A DNA stretch of 61,094 nucleotides, from positions 1 to 61,094 of the forward strand of contig JAFYQR010000060.1 in NCBI GenBank assembly GCA_017559825.1, given 5' to 3'. Shown one piece after another: positions 50,891-59,244 of the stretch. The number at the start of each line of letters is the position of its first letter. The stretch's first letter is position 1. The DNA comes from Thermoguttaceae bacterium (lineage in GTDB: Bacteria > Planctomycetota > Planctomycetia > Pirellulales > Thermoguttaceae). The notes below the pieces were generated by a model. The model searched no databases, was not told the origin of the DNA, and was given only the letters and a program-made list of their open reading frames with translations. Both the position numbers and the translations under genes were made by a program.

Positions 50891-51439
50891 TCATTTAGGC
50901 GCGAGCGTGCACCAGATGCGTTTCCCCATTTGTTTCGGCGCCGATTCGACCTTCGCGACGTCTTCGAGCATCGCCATAACGGACGAAAGGAGCTTTTCGC
51001 CTTCGCCGACGTGCGCCATTTCGCGCCCGCGGAAGAGAATCGAAAGCGTAACCTTATCCTTCTTGGCCAGGAATTCGCGCGCTTTGTTGACCTTGACTTG
51101 CACGTCGTGATCGCCGGTTTTCGGACGCAAACGCAGTTCCTTCACTTGCGTTTTGTTCGTTTGTTGCTTCGCGACGCGTTTCTTTTGTTGATACTTATAT
51201 TTGCCGTAATCCATGATGCGGCAAACGGGCGGTTTCGCCGCCGGCGCGACCTCGACCAAATCGAGCCCGGCCGCGCGCGCTTTCGCCAGCGCTTCCGCGG
51301 AGCTCATGACGCCCAATTGTTCGCCTTCGTCCGAAATAACGCGCACTTGCGGAATGCGAATCATTTCGTTCACGCGTTGCCCGGCGTTCGCGCCGTTGTT
51401 TCCTCTCGGGCCGTTGTTGTCCATCCTCCTCAGCGACAT
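50891..51439 (-). CDS. infC: Translation initiation factor IF-3
   Basis: 182 residues. N-terminal domain: VRVISDEGEQLGVMSSAEALAKA and DLVEVAPAAKPPVCRIMDYGKYKYQ. C-terminal domain: KELRLRPKTGDHDVQVKVNKAREFL and LFRGREMAHVGEG. IF-3 binds the 30S subunit and checks the start codon. The ATG at 51439 is chosen because an internal ATG at 51424 overlaps AGGAGG with no spacing. The expected downstream genes rpmI and rplT are missing, and thrS is not upstream. Its end faces no other gene within 270 bases. Confidence 0.96.
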   Translation of the reverse strand: MSLRRMDNNGPRGNNGANAGQRVNEMIRIPQVRVISDEGEQLGVMSSAEALAKARAAGLDLVEVAPAAKPPVCRIMDYGKYKYQQKKRVAKQQTNKTQVKELRLRPKTGDHDVQVKVNKAREFLAKKDKVTLSILFRGREMAHVGEGEKLLSSVMAMLEDVAKVESAPKQMGKRIWCTLAPK

Positions 51440-51717
51440 AACTCGTTACAAAAAACCTTTCTTACGGCTTCTAAAGAAAAAATTGAACGCGCCGCGTCGA
51501 GCGCGCCGTCCGCGCCGCTTTGAAACCTGTGCAAGAACACAATTAACGCTCGTTTCATTTAGCGGCAATTTCCATTCCATTTTAGCGCTCTTTTCCGCAT
51601 TCGGCAAGCGCTCGCCGGCCCTAAACGCCATGTTTTGAGCAACTTTTCCCACTTTTTGCCCAAATTTATCGTCTTTGCCGTTAAAAGCGCCGTCGTCGAG
51701 CGGTTTAACGTCGTTCG

Positions 51718-52866
51718 TTAGGGCGAATTGGAAAGCACGGAATCGACGTTTAACGCTTCGTCGTCGAGCGCGGACTCCGCTTCGTCGCTCGTTCCGCCGA
51801 CGTCGTAATCGGCGAAATCGGACGCGGTCGGATCGAACGCCGGGCTCCGTTCGAGCGTTTTCTCGGGAACGGCCGTCGTCTTCTCGAACCCTTCGACGCC
51901 GACGCGCAATTCGGCGTTCTCGCTAAATTCGTCGAGCGAAACGCCGTTTTTCTCGTTCTCTCGCCGCACGATCTCGCGGAAGTCGGGAAAACGGTCGAAC
52001 TCGCCGTCGCGCTGCGTAACCAAAAGGCGCAGAATCAGGATTTTTTGGTCGTAATCGTCGCCGCCGTCGGTGAAAAACCAGCGTCCGAGCGCGCTCGTTT
52101 TCGCGTCGCTGGCGCCGATCGCCAAAAACTGTCCCGGCCGCAACGCGAGCGAACATTTGAGCGCGTCGAACGTTTTCGTCGGCTGTTCCTGCGTTCGCAC
52201 GAGCTGCCCGTGTCGGTATCGCGTCGTCAAGCGAGGTTCGCCGTAGCGCAAAAAGGGCGTGACGTCGAAACGCGTCGAGCCGTCCGGCGACGGTTCAACC
52301 GCGACGGTGAAAAGCGTTTGCGCGTCGTTGTAGCTCTTACCGACAAGCGCGCCGTTTTGGTTCTCCAAAATCGGAATCGACGGTATCACGTCCCCGCGCG
52401 CCTCGACGACGCTCTTCATGCCGGCGCGCAAGTTGATCGGCTTCGAGTACGCGACCGGCGCGCTCGCCGACTTTTTCGAATAATCGACCTCTTCCTCGAG
52501 ACTCGATCGAAGCTCGCGCCCTTTGAGCGTCAAGAGGCGAGAAAGCGAATCGGGAATCGACGCGCCGATCAAGCCGGCTCGAAAACCTTGCTCGTTGAGG
52601 TAACGGCGGGTTTCCGGGTCGATTTCCAGCTCGTCGACGTCGTTCCAAAACGCTCGCACCAGCTCGCGATCTTGATACGGAACCTGCACGATGAGCGCGT
52701 CGAACGAAACGGCGTCGGGCGGAAGCTCCGGACGGCGCAGCGCGGATTTCGTTTCGACCGGCGGAGGCGGCGCGTCGGACGTCGACGTTTGCAACGAAGC
52801 GCACGAAGCGAGGAGTCCGGCGCAACACGCCGTTAAGACCGCTCCTTTTTTCGCTCGTTTGCCCAT
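51718..52866 (-). CDS. Lipoprotein of unknown function
   Basis: 382 residues from the ATG at 52866; the signal peptide ends in the lipobox LLASC with the lipid-attachment Cys22. The protein has no clear domain. Segments include DALIVQVPYQDRELVRAFWNDVDELEID, GLIGASIPDSLSRLLTLKGREL and LRPGQFLAIGASDAKTSALGRWFFTDGGDD, with a Ser/Ala-rich start and an acidic Ala-rich tail. It is probably an envelope protein. An upstream ATG at 52911 would spoil the signal peptide. No clear ribosome binding site. Confidence 0.7.
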   Translation of the reverse strand: MGKRAKKGAVLTACCAGLLASCASLQTSTSDAPPPPVETKSALRRPELPPDAVSFDALIVQVPYQDRELVRAFWNDVDELEIDPETRRYLNEQGFRAGLIGASIPDSLSRLLTLKGRELRSSLEEEVDYSKKSASAPVAYSKPINLRAGMKSVVEARGDVIPSIPILENQNGALVGKSYNDAQTLFTVAVEPSPDGSTRFDVTPFLRYGEPRLTTRYRHGQLVRTQEQPTKTFDALKCSLALRPGQFLAIGASDAKTSALGRWFFTDGGDDYDQKILILRLLVTQRDGEFDRFPDFREIVRRENEKNGVSLDEFSENAELRVGVEGFEKTTAVPEKTLERSPAFDPTASDFADYDVGGTSDEAESALDDEALNVDSVLSNSP

Positions 52867-53137
52867 AATTCGTCGTTTCGACCGAAGCCGCGTTTTCTCT
52901 ATTTCGCCCAACTCTTCAAACCGCGCTCGACCGCCGAGCGCCTCGGCGTCCGTTCGTAGCGATAACGCCGAGAATTATTGCGGACGATAATGAAAAACGG
53001 TTTCCGCGTCAAGGGCGATTCGGCAAATTTTACCGCGCCGAGCCGCCGCTCGTCGAAAGAGCGGCGCCGACGCGAGAAACGACGGCGGAAAAAACGTCGA
53101 ACGCCGCGTCGCGAGCGGCTCCTATAGAATTAATGGC
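52867..53137. other. Gene-free spacer upstream of the lipoprotein gene
   Basis: About 270 bases without a convincing gene, containing an AT island (TATAGAATTAATGG near 53123) just before the tatC terminator. The lipoprotein promoter is expected here. Confidence 0.3.
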
Positions 53138-53174
53138 AAAACGCCGCTCCGAGTCGTCTCGAAGCGGCGTTTTT
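53138..53174. terminator. Terminator of tatC
   Basis: AAAACGCCGCT and CGAG arms pair with CTCG and AGCGGCGTTTTT (one bulge). A run on one side and T run on the other mean it can work for both strands; it lies 23 bases past the tatC stop. Confidence 0.7.
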
Positions 53175-53196
53175 GTCGAGCGAGCGAACAAGCCGA

Positions 53197-54348
53197 TTAC
53201 AACGCGTTCTCCTCGTAGTCGTCGAAGCGATTCTTCGGCGCCGGGAAGAGCATGCAGAGCCCGACCCCGCCGAAGTAAAGCACGATCAAACACGCCAACA
53301 TGAAGAGCATGCTCCACGGGTCCGGCGGCGTGACGAGCATCGCCATGCAAGCGACGCTGAAGATCGCGACGCGCCATTTCTCCATGTAAACTTGAATCGT
53401 GAAGATCTGCAGCCGCTCGAGGACGAACATCGCCAACGGAAGCTGGAACGCCGCGCCAAAAATAACCGGAATCAGGAGCGCGAAGTTCAGCCACTCGCTA
53501 ATCCGCGCGTCCGGCTCGATGTTCATCCCGGCGTTAAAGCGGAAGAGGAACGAGAGCACGAACTCGAACACGACGAAAAACGCCAGCGAAAAGCCCGCCA
53601 AAAAGAGCGCGACGCTAAGCGGAAGAAAACGGTACACGTATTTCTTCTCGCTCGGATAGAGCCCGGCGCCGACGAAACGCCAAAAATAGTAAAAGACGCC
53701 GGGGCTCCCGAGCACGACGCCGAGGAAAAGCGCCGTCTTCAGGAAGATCAAGAACGACTCCTGCACCGACAGCGAGCGCGTTTTCGTTCGCGGGTCGTCG
53801 GCGATTTTTTCCCAAAGGATGACGGAGATCGGCTCGTTCGGATCGACGCCGCCCAAGCTCGTGCTCGTCGTCGGCAGATCGTTCTTATAACGGCCGAAGT
53901 TGTCGACGTCGTTCAATTTTTCGCGGCGTTTCGTTTCGTATTCGGGACGCGAAAGAGCGGTCGTCGTCGGAACGCCGGCGCCGCGGAGCGTCTCCAAGTC
54001 GCGCGGAAAGACGTAAAACGTTTTCGCCGTCATGCGGAGTTTGCTCGGCAGCGACGCGACTTCTTCGGAATAACCCAATTCCAACAGCTCGCGGCGTTTC
54101 TTGTCGAGAAGTTTCTCCGATTGCAAAATATGGTAATTTTCGAGCGATTTTTTCAACGGGCGCTGAATGTAATCGACCGCCATTGTCGCCATCGACGGCG
54201 CGAAACCGAGCGGAATCACCGAAATCAGCAAACCGACGACGACGCAGGTAATCGCGCCGATCATACAAACGCGCAGTTCGTCCAAGTGTTCCAAAAAGGA
54301 CATCGACGACTGGTTGAACAAATCCTCGTCTTTTTTGGTGCGGGGCAT
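53197..54348 (-). CDS. tatC: Sec-independent protein translocase TatC with large periplasmic insert
   Basis: 383 residues from the ATG at 54348 (a TTG five codons upstream is possible). TatC is the substrate receptor for folded, twin-arginine proteins, of which this window encodes several. The start MSFLEHLDELR matches the family. Membrane segments are CMIGAITCVVVGLLISVI, FLKTALFLGVVLGSPGVFYYFW with GAGLYPSEKK after it, LPLSVALFLAGFSLAFFVVFEFVL, LNFALLIPVIFGAAFQLPLAMFVL, VACMAMLVTPPDPWSMLFML and LIVLYFGGVGL. The first periplasmic loop, about 25 residues in E. coli, is about 150 residues here (55-200), charged and helical. tatA is not nearby. A good promoter is at 54434. Confidence 0.95.
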   Translation of the reverse strand: MPRTKKDEDLFNQSSMSFLEHLDELRVCMIGAITCVVVGLLISVIPLGFAPSMATMAVDYIQRPLKKSLENYHILQSEKLLDKKRRELLELGYSEEVASLPSKLRMTAKTFYVFPRDLETLRGAGVPTTTALSRPEYETKRREKLNDVDNFGRYKNDLPTTSTSLGGVDPNEPISVILWEKIADDPRTKTRSLSVQESFLIFLKTALFLGVVLGSPGVFYYFWRFVGAGLYPSEKKYVYRFLPLSVALFLAGFSLAFFVVFEFVLSFLFRFNAGMNIEPDARISEWLNFALLIPVIFGAAFQLPLAMFVLERLQIFTIQVYMEKWRVAIFSVACMAMLVTPPDPWSMLFMLACLIVLYFGGVGLCMLFPAPKNRFDDYEENAL

Positions 54349-54433
54349 GGGAAGACCGTTCAATGGGTAAAAGGAGGAAACAGCGCGGACGTCGATTCTT
54401 CGCCGCCGACCGCGCGATCGCTAAACTTTCTCC

Positions 54434-54462
54434 AGTATACCGCAAATCCCCCCGTTTGACAA
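54434..54462 (-). promoter_or_regulatory. Promoter of tatC
   Basis: On the minus strand TTGTCA (54457-54462), 17 bp, TATACT (54434-54439), about 85 bases before tatC. Confidence 0.65.
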
Positions 54463-54735
54463 GGGAAAAACCTCTTTCCGCCGCGTTAAACTAGAAAAAG
54501 CAGGCAAAATAAGCAAAATAATCGTTACCTCGCCCTTCGTTTTTTCTCTTTTTTTATCTCAAACGCGTCTTTTGTTTCCATTTGCGCCGTTTCAACAAAA
54601 TGTTCCGGCGAGCGCGCCGAAACGCGAAATTCCCGTTGGCGCCAAGCGAAAAAAACGTTAAAATAGCGTCGAGTCGGTCGTCGCCGCGCTCGCCGATTTT
54701 ATCCGTTTCGCCCGTTTCCCCTAATTTTCGTTCGA

Positions 54736-55821
54736 ATGTCGCTTTCGTTTCCCGCCGTCGACGCTTTTTTTTCCGCGAACCGTCCGTTTTTTCTCGCCGA
54801 CGTTTTTCCGCCGTCGACGCTTGAACGAGCGGAAATCGCCGCCGCGTCGGAACTTCCGATTTTTATTTCCGGCGAGCCCGGCGTCGTCAAGGAATCGCTG
54901 GCTCGTCTGATCGCCGCGTCGTCGGAGCGGAAAAACGCTCCGTTCGTTAAAATCCGTTGCGACCGTCTCGCGCCGCGCCGCGTCGGAACGCTCTTTTCGA
55001 CGCGCTCGAACGACGACGAACGAATTTCGGCGCTTTACGCAAAACCGGCGAACAGGGAAACCTCGGCGCTTTACGACGACGAAAGCGACGCGGCGGTCGA
55101 ACTCGACGGCGATTGGGCGGAGGCGGTCGGCGACGGCGTTCTTTATTGGGCGGAGGTCGACGCGCTTCCGGCTCGCGCTCAACGGCGTTTGGCGACTCTT
55201 CTTTCGGCGAACGCGGCGTCGTTCCGTTCGATTCTCGGCTCGTCGCGACCGTTCGTCGACGCGGCCCGCGACGGCGCTTTCGTTCCGGAATTTGAAGCGA
55301 TTTTAACGGCGTTTCCAATTTTTCTACCGTCGCTCGCCGCTCGTCGAGCCGAAATCGCGACGCTTCTTTCGCCGTTTCTTCGCGACGCGGCCCGGCGTCT
55401 CGGCGTTTCCCCGCTTGTTCCGACCGAGCGCGACCTCGCGACCGCTTCGAAAATCCATTTTCGAGACAACTTCCGCGATTTGCGTCGTTATTGCGAAATC
55501 GCGACGCTAACCGACGCTTTTCCAAAAACGCTTCCCGCCGCCGACGCGCCGTCCGAACGCGCCGAAACCGACGAAAAACGGAAAGCCGCGCCCAAGAATC
55601 GCCGCGCCGAAACCGACGAAACGCCGCCGACTAAGGAAAATTTCCCGACGCTCGACGCCGCCGCGAAAGCGCACGTCGTCGCCGCGCTCCGTTTGACCGG
55701 CGGAATCGTCGAGGGCCCGTCCGGCGCCGCCGCGTTATTGGCGATCAATCCTCACACGCTCCGCGCCCGGATGCGCAAGCTCGGCCTCGATTGGGCGAAA
55801 ATCCGCGACGAATCTCGATAA
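54736..55821 (+). CDS. Degenerate AAA+/Fis-type regulator
   Basis: 361 residues. The layout of an NtrC-family activator is recognisable but eroded. Walker A is GEPGVVKES in place of GESGTGKE; Walker B is VLYWAEVDAL. The GAFTGA segment is absent, replaced by an acidic insert (TRSNDDERIS and EGDWAEAVG-like). Sensor II is LRRY, and the C-terminus is a Fis-like helix-turn-helix (EGPSGAAALLAINPHTLRARMRKLG) of the FhlA/NtrC kind. It probably cannot bind ATP well or contact sigma54, so it may be a DNA-binding remnant with a new role. It is monocistronic. Confidence 0.72.
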   Translation: MSLSFPAVDAFFSANRPFFLADVFPPSTLERAEIAAASELPIFISGEPGVVKESLARLIAASSERKNAPFVKIRCDRLAPRRVGTLFSTRSNDDERISALYAKPANRETSALYDDESDAAVELDGDWAEAVGDGVLYWAEVDALPARAQRRLATLLSANAASFRSILGSSRPFVDAARDGAFVPEFEAILTAFPIFLPSLAARRAEIATLLSPFLRDAARRLGVSPLVPTERDLATASKIHFRDNFRDLRRYCEIATLTDAFPKTLPAADAPSERAETDEKRKAAPKNRRAETDETPPTKENFPTLDAAAKAHVVAALRLTGGIVEGPSGAAALLAINPHTLRARMRKLGLDWAKIRDESR

Positions 55822-55906
55822 TCGCGACGTCTTTACGTTTCCGCCGCAATTATCTTCACGGGCGTTCGCCGCTCGCGTTCTTTCAAGCGAAAAGCGCCGC
55901 CGCTCC

Positions 55907-55934
55907 TTGAAAATTTTGCGGAAATCGTTACAAT
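55907..55934 (+). promoter_or_regulatory. Promoter of the PqqD-like gene
   Basis: TTGAAA (55907-55912), 16 bp, TACAAT (55929-55934), about 95 bases before the ATG at 56029. It makes the small gene an independent unit from the regulator upstream. Confidence 0.6.
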
Positions 55935-56028
55935 CTTCGTTAAAGCGAAGGCGCCGCGAATCTTGTCGTTTCGTTATTCGACGTTTCCGCGCGAGCCGTT
56001 CGTTTCCCCGCTTTTTAAGGATTTCCCT

Positions 56029-56292
56029 ATGAAATTGAATCCCAACGTTGTTTTTCGCCAAGACGAACCCGGAGTCGCCGTTCTTTACGTTCCTCAAACT
56101 TGCGCGCTCAACGGTTCCGGAATCGCGCTTTGGAAGGCGCTCGAAGCGGGCGCGGACAAAGCCGGGCTCGTCGCCGCGTTGAAAGCGACGTTCGAAGTTT
56201 GCCCCGACGACGCGACGCTCGAACGGGACGTCGACGCGTTCCTCGCCGAACTCTTGCAACAGGGTTTCCTCCTCGAAGAAAACGACGTTTGA
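56029..56292 (+). CDS. PqqD-like peptide-binding (RRE) protein
   Basis: 87 residues from the ATG at 56029 (AAGGA site). The PqqD pattern is clear: three strands at the start (NPNVVFRQDEPGVAVLYV), the ALNGSGIALWKAL helix, and a winged-helix end (LERDVDAFLAELLQQGFL). PqqD-like domains are RiPP recognition elements: they hold a short precursor peptide for a radical-SAM or other maturase. No maturase and no obvious precursor peptide is seen within 1 kb. It lies between a degenerate regulator and a GH43 gene. It may serve an enzyme elsewhere or have another binding role. Confidence 0.82.
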   Translation: MKLNPNVVFRQDEPGVAVLYVPQTCALNGSGIALWKALEAGADKAGLVAALKATFEVCPDDATLERDVDAFLAELLQQGFLLEENDV

Positions 56293-56365
56293 CGCGACGG
56301 CGTCGGCCGATCGTCCGCTTTGCCTTTTCCCTATTCCTTTTTTACGAAATTTAAGGAGCGTTCCG

Positions 56366-57424
56366 ATGCGACGTTTTTCCCTCGACGCCGAATTTTCGCC
56401 CTCTCGCCGCCGCTTTACGACGCGACTGAGCGCCGCGCTCGTCGGAGCGCTCGCCGTCGGGCCGAAACTTTTCGCCCAAGACGCCCCAAGCGTCGAAACC
56501 GCGCGAGCCGCTTCGTCGAAGCCGGTCTTCGTCCGCAAGGGCGCCGACCCTTGGATTCTCGAACATCGCGGCAAGTATATTTGGAGCGAATCGAACAACG
56601 CGAAACGCCAAATCGTCCTTTCGATCGGCGACGCTCCGGACAAGCCGGGCCGTCCGCGCGCCGTTTGGACCGCGCCGGAAAAGGGCCCGTACTCCCGCGA
56701 ACTTTGGGCGCCGGAAATTCACTTCCTCGACGGTCGCTTTTATATTTACTTCGCGGCGGACGACGGTAAAAACGAGAACCACTTGACTTACGTTCTCGTC
56801 TCGGAAACCGACGACCCGTTCTCGGAATACCGCCTCGAAGGTCCGCTTTACACCGGCGACGATTTCGACGGCAAAACGAACAACCGTTGGGCGATCGACT
56901 CGACCGTTTTCGAACACCAAGGGAAACGTTACCTGATTTGGTCCGGTTGGGAAGACGACCGCGATATTCAGTACCTTTACGCCGCCCCGATGAAGTCGCC
57001 GACCGAAACCGCCGGCCCGCGCGTCAAACTTTGCGACAACGCCGACTTCCTTTGGGAGCGGGTCGAGGAACGCCTCGGAACGCGCGGTCTCAACGAGGGC
57101 CCGGAACTCGTCGTCGCGCCAAACGGTCGGACGTTCGTCTCGTATTCCTGCGGCGCGAGTTGGCTCCCGACGTACAAAGTCGCGCTCCTCGAGTTCGTCG
57201 GCGACGACCCGCTCGACCCGGCCTCTTGGCGCAAGCTCGACAAGCCGTTCCTGCAGAGCGACGAAAACCTTTTCGGCGTCGGACACGGTTCGTTCGTCCG
57301 CGACGCGAACGGCCAAACGCTTTACTTCTATCACGCGAAACTCGACCGCTCGCCCGGTTGGAATCGCGCCGTTTACTACCGTCCGGTCGAGTTCGACGCG
57401 GACGGTTTCCCGCGCTTAAAGTAA
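56366..57424 (+). CDS. Exported glycoside hydrolase family 43
   Basis: 352 residues with an Arg-rich, probably Tat-like leader (RRRFTTRLSAALVGALAVG). The five-bladed propeller of GH43 is readable: KGADPWILEHRGKYI with catalytic base Asp61, WAPEIHFLDGRFYIYF, the pKa-adjusting Asp178 in WAIDST, and the catalytic acid in NEGPEL (Glu244 or Glu247). GH43 enzymes release arabinose or xylose from plant or algal polysaccharide. It probably acts in the periplasm. The ATG has AAGGAG. It ends in a hairpin shared with the convergent dehydrogenase gene. Confidence 0.9.
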   Translation: MRRFSLDAEFSPSRRRFTTRLSAALVGALAVGPKLFAQDAPSVETARAASSKPVFVRKGADPWILEHRGKYIWSESNNAKRQIVLSIGDAPDKPGRPRAVWTAPEKGPYSRELWAPEIHFLDGRFYIYFAADDGKNENHLTYVLVSETDDPFSEYRLEGPLYTGDDFDGKTNNRWAIDSTVFEHQGKRYLIWSGWEDDRDIQYLYAAPMKSPTETAGPRVKLCDNADFLWERVEERLGTRGLNEGPELVVAPNGRTFVSYSCGASWLPTYKVALLEFVGDDPLDPASWRKLDKPFLQSDENLFGVGHGSFVRDANGQTLYFYHAKLDRSPGWNRAVYYRPVEFDADGFPRLK

Positions 57425-57527
57425 CGCTTTCCCCAAAATCGCCCGAACCTCCGCTCGCCGACGTCGCGCAATCCGCGCAAACCGCTCGTCTTAACGCGAT
57501 TTCCCCGTTTGAGTCGGCGAAGCGAAA

Positions 57528-57570
57528 TAAAAAAACGACGGCCGCCCGTTCGAACGCGCCGTCGTTTTTT
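57528..57570. terminator. Bidirectional terminator between convergent genes
   Basis: AAAACGACGGC/GCCGTCGTTTT, a perfect stem around a 15-base loop with A and T runs on both sides, between the GH43 gene and the convergent dehydrogenase. Confidence 0.75.
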
Positions 57571-57630
57571 CGTTCCAACGTTTCAAGTCGACGCTTCAAC
57601 CGGTTTTAACAGTTTTAGCGTTTCCAACCT

Positions 57631-58944
57631 TTACAGCCGCCAGTAAAGATACCCGGCGCGCTCGTATTCGTCGCGGTCGAGCAAGCCTTTCAAGTCGAGC
57701 AACGTTTTGACGCCGCTTCCGAAAAAGCTCGCGATCTCCGCTTCGGTCAGCGCCGCGAACTCCCGATGCGCGACCGCCAAGACGACCGCGTCCATTTGGC
57801 GAACGTCGGCCAAGTCGACGAACTCGACGCCGTACAGAGCCCGGGCCTCGTCCGCGTCCGCGACCGGGTCGGCGACGACCGGCTCGATCCCGTACTCGCG
57901 CAACTCTTTAACAATATCGAAAACCTTCGTGTTGCGAGTATCCGGACAATTTTCTTTGAACGTAAACCCAAGAATCGCGACGCGGGCGCCCTTGACAGTT
58001 TTGTCGGCTTTAATCAAATTTTTGACGAGATTTTCCGCGACGTAACGCCCCATATCGTCGTTGATTCGCCGCCCGGCCAAGATAATTTGGCTGCGGTACC
58101 CGACTTGCTCCGCCTTGTACGTCAGGTAATAAGGGTCGACGCCGATGCAGTGTCCGCCGACGAGCCCGGGGTAAAACTTCAAAAAATTCCACTTCGTTCC
58201 GGCGGCTTCCAGCACCGACTTCGTGTCGACGCCGAGTTTATTGAAAATAATCGACAACTCGTTCATAAAGGCGATGTTAATGTCGCGCTGGCAGTTCTCG
58301 ATCACCTTCGCCGCTTCCGCGACCTTAATCGACGGCGCCCGGTAAACGCCCGCCTCGACGACGAGTTCGTAAACCTTCGCGACGACGTCGAGCGTCTCGG
58401 CGTCCATCCCGGAAACGATTTTGACGATCGTTTCGAGCCGCCGCTCTTTGTCCCCCGGGTTGATGCGCTCCGGAGAATACCCGACTTTAAAATCGACGCC
58501 GCAACGCAAACCGGATTCCCGCTCCAAAATCGGAACGCAAACGTCCTCGGTAACGCCGGGATAAACGGTCGACTCGTAAACAACGACGCTTCCAGGCGTT
58601 AGGTTGCGCCCCAAAATCCGGCTCGCCCCTTCGACCGGCGACAAGTCGGGCGTGTGATCGGCGCGCACCGGCGTCGGAACGGCGACGACGTGAAATTTCG
58701 CCTCGCGCAACTTCGTTTCGTCGGAGGTAAACTCGACGGTCGTCGCCCGAAGCGCGGCGGCGCCGACTTCGTTCGTCGGGTCGATTCCGGAGCGGTAAAG
58801 CGCGATTTTCTTCTCGTTGATATCGAATCCGACGACCTTGGCCTTTTTCGCGAACGCGACCGCGATCGGCGTCCCGACGTATCCGAGCCCGATCAGCGAA
58901 ATCTTTTCTTCGCCGGAAACAATTTTTCGATACAACGCGTCCAT
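57631..58944 (-). CDS. Nucleotide-sugar dehydrogenase (UDP-GlcNAc/UDP-Glc type)
   Basis: 437 residues from the ATG at 58944. The Rossmann motif SLIGLGYVGTPIA is at about residues 16-29. The central EAAKVIENCQRDINIAFMNEL helix and the catalytic Cys in LVGGHCIGVDPYYL are intact, and a second Rossmann-like domain (VAILGFTFKENCPDTRNT) closes the protein. The family oxidises the C6 hydroxyl of a UDP-sugar to a carboxylate with two NAD. The sequence is of the TviB/WbpA/WbpO branch, which favours UDP-GlcNAc-type sugars and feeds surface polysaccharide. An upstream start near 59055 is possible but has an unlikely leader. Confidence 0.92.
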   Translation of the reverse strand: MDALYRKIVSGEEKISLIGLGYVGTPIAVAFAKKAKVVGFDINEKKIALYRSGIDPTNEVGAAALRATTVEFTSDETKLREAKFHVVAVPTPVRADHTPDLSPVEGASRILGRNLTPGSVVVYESTVYPGVTEDVCVPILERESGLRCGVDFKVGYSPERINPGDKERRLETIVKIVSGMDAETLDVVAKVYELVVEAGVYRAPSIKVAEAAKVIENCQRDINIAFMNELSIIFNKLGVDTKSVLEAAGTKWNFLKFYPGLVGGHCIGVDPYYLTYKAEQVGYRSQIILAGRRINDDMGRYVAENLVKNLIKADKTVKGARVAILGFTFKENCPDTRNTKVFDIVKELREYGIEPVVADPVADADEARALYGVEFVDLADVRQMDAVVLAVAHREFAALTEAEIASFFGSGVKTLLDLKGLLDRDEYERAGYLYWRL

Positions 58945-59244
58945 TTTGCCCGCTTTTTCTTTCTTGCGCAACTTCTCCAAACGCCGCGAACTATTCCGCG
59001 TCGTCTCCAAATTACCGATTATATCAAATCTAATATTCTTTATATTATTTTTCATATTATCGATAAAATCGCGCTCCGTCTTTCGCTATTTTGCCGCGAC
59101 GGCGAAAAAAACGGGGCAAAATCCCCGACTTTCTCCTTTAACGCCAAAACGACGCCGCCCGCCGTCCCGCGTTCGCGAGTCGACGTTCGCCGTCGTTTCG
59201 TTTTTCAACCGGCGCTCGAAAAGCGCGTCGAAACCGCCGCTTCG

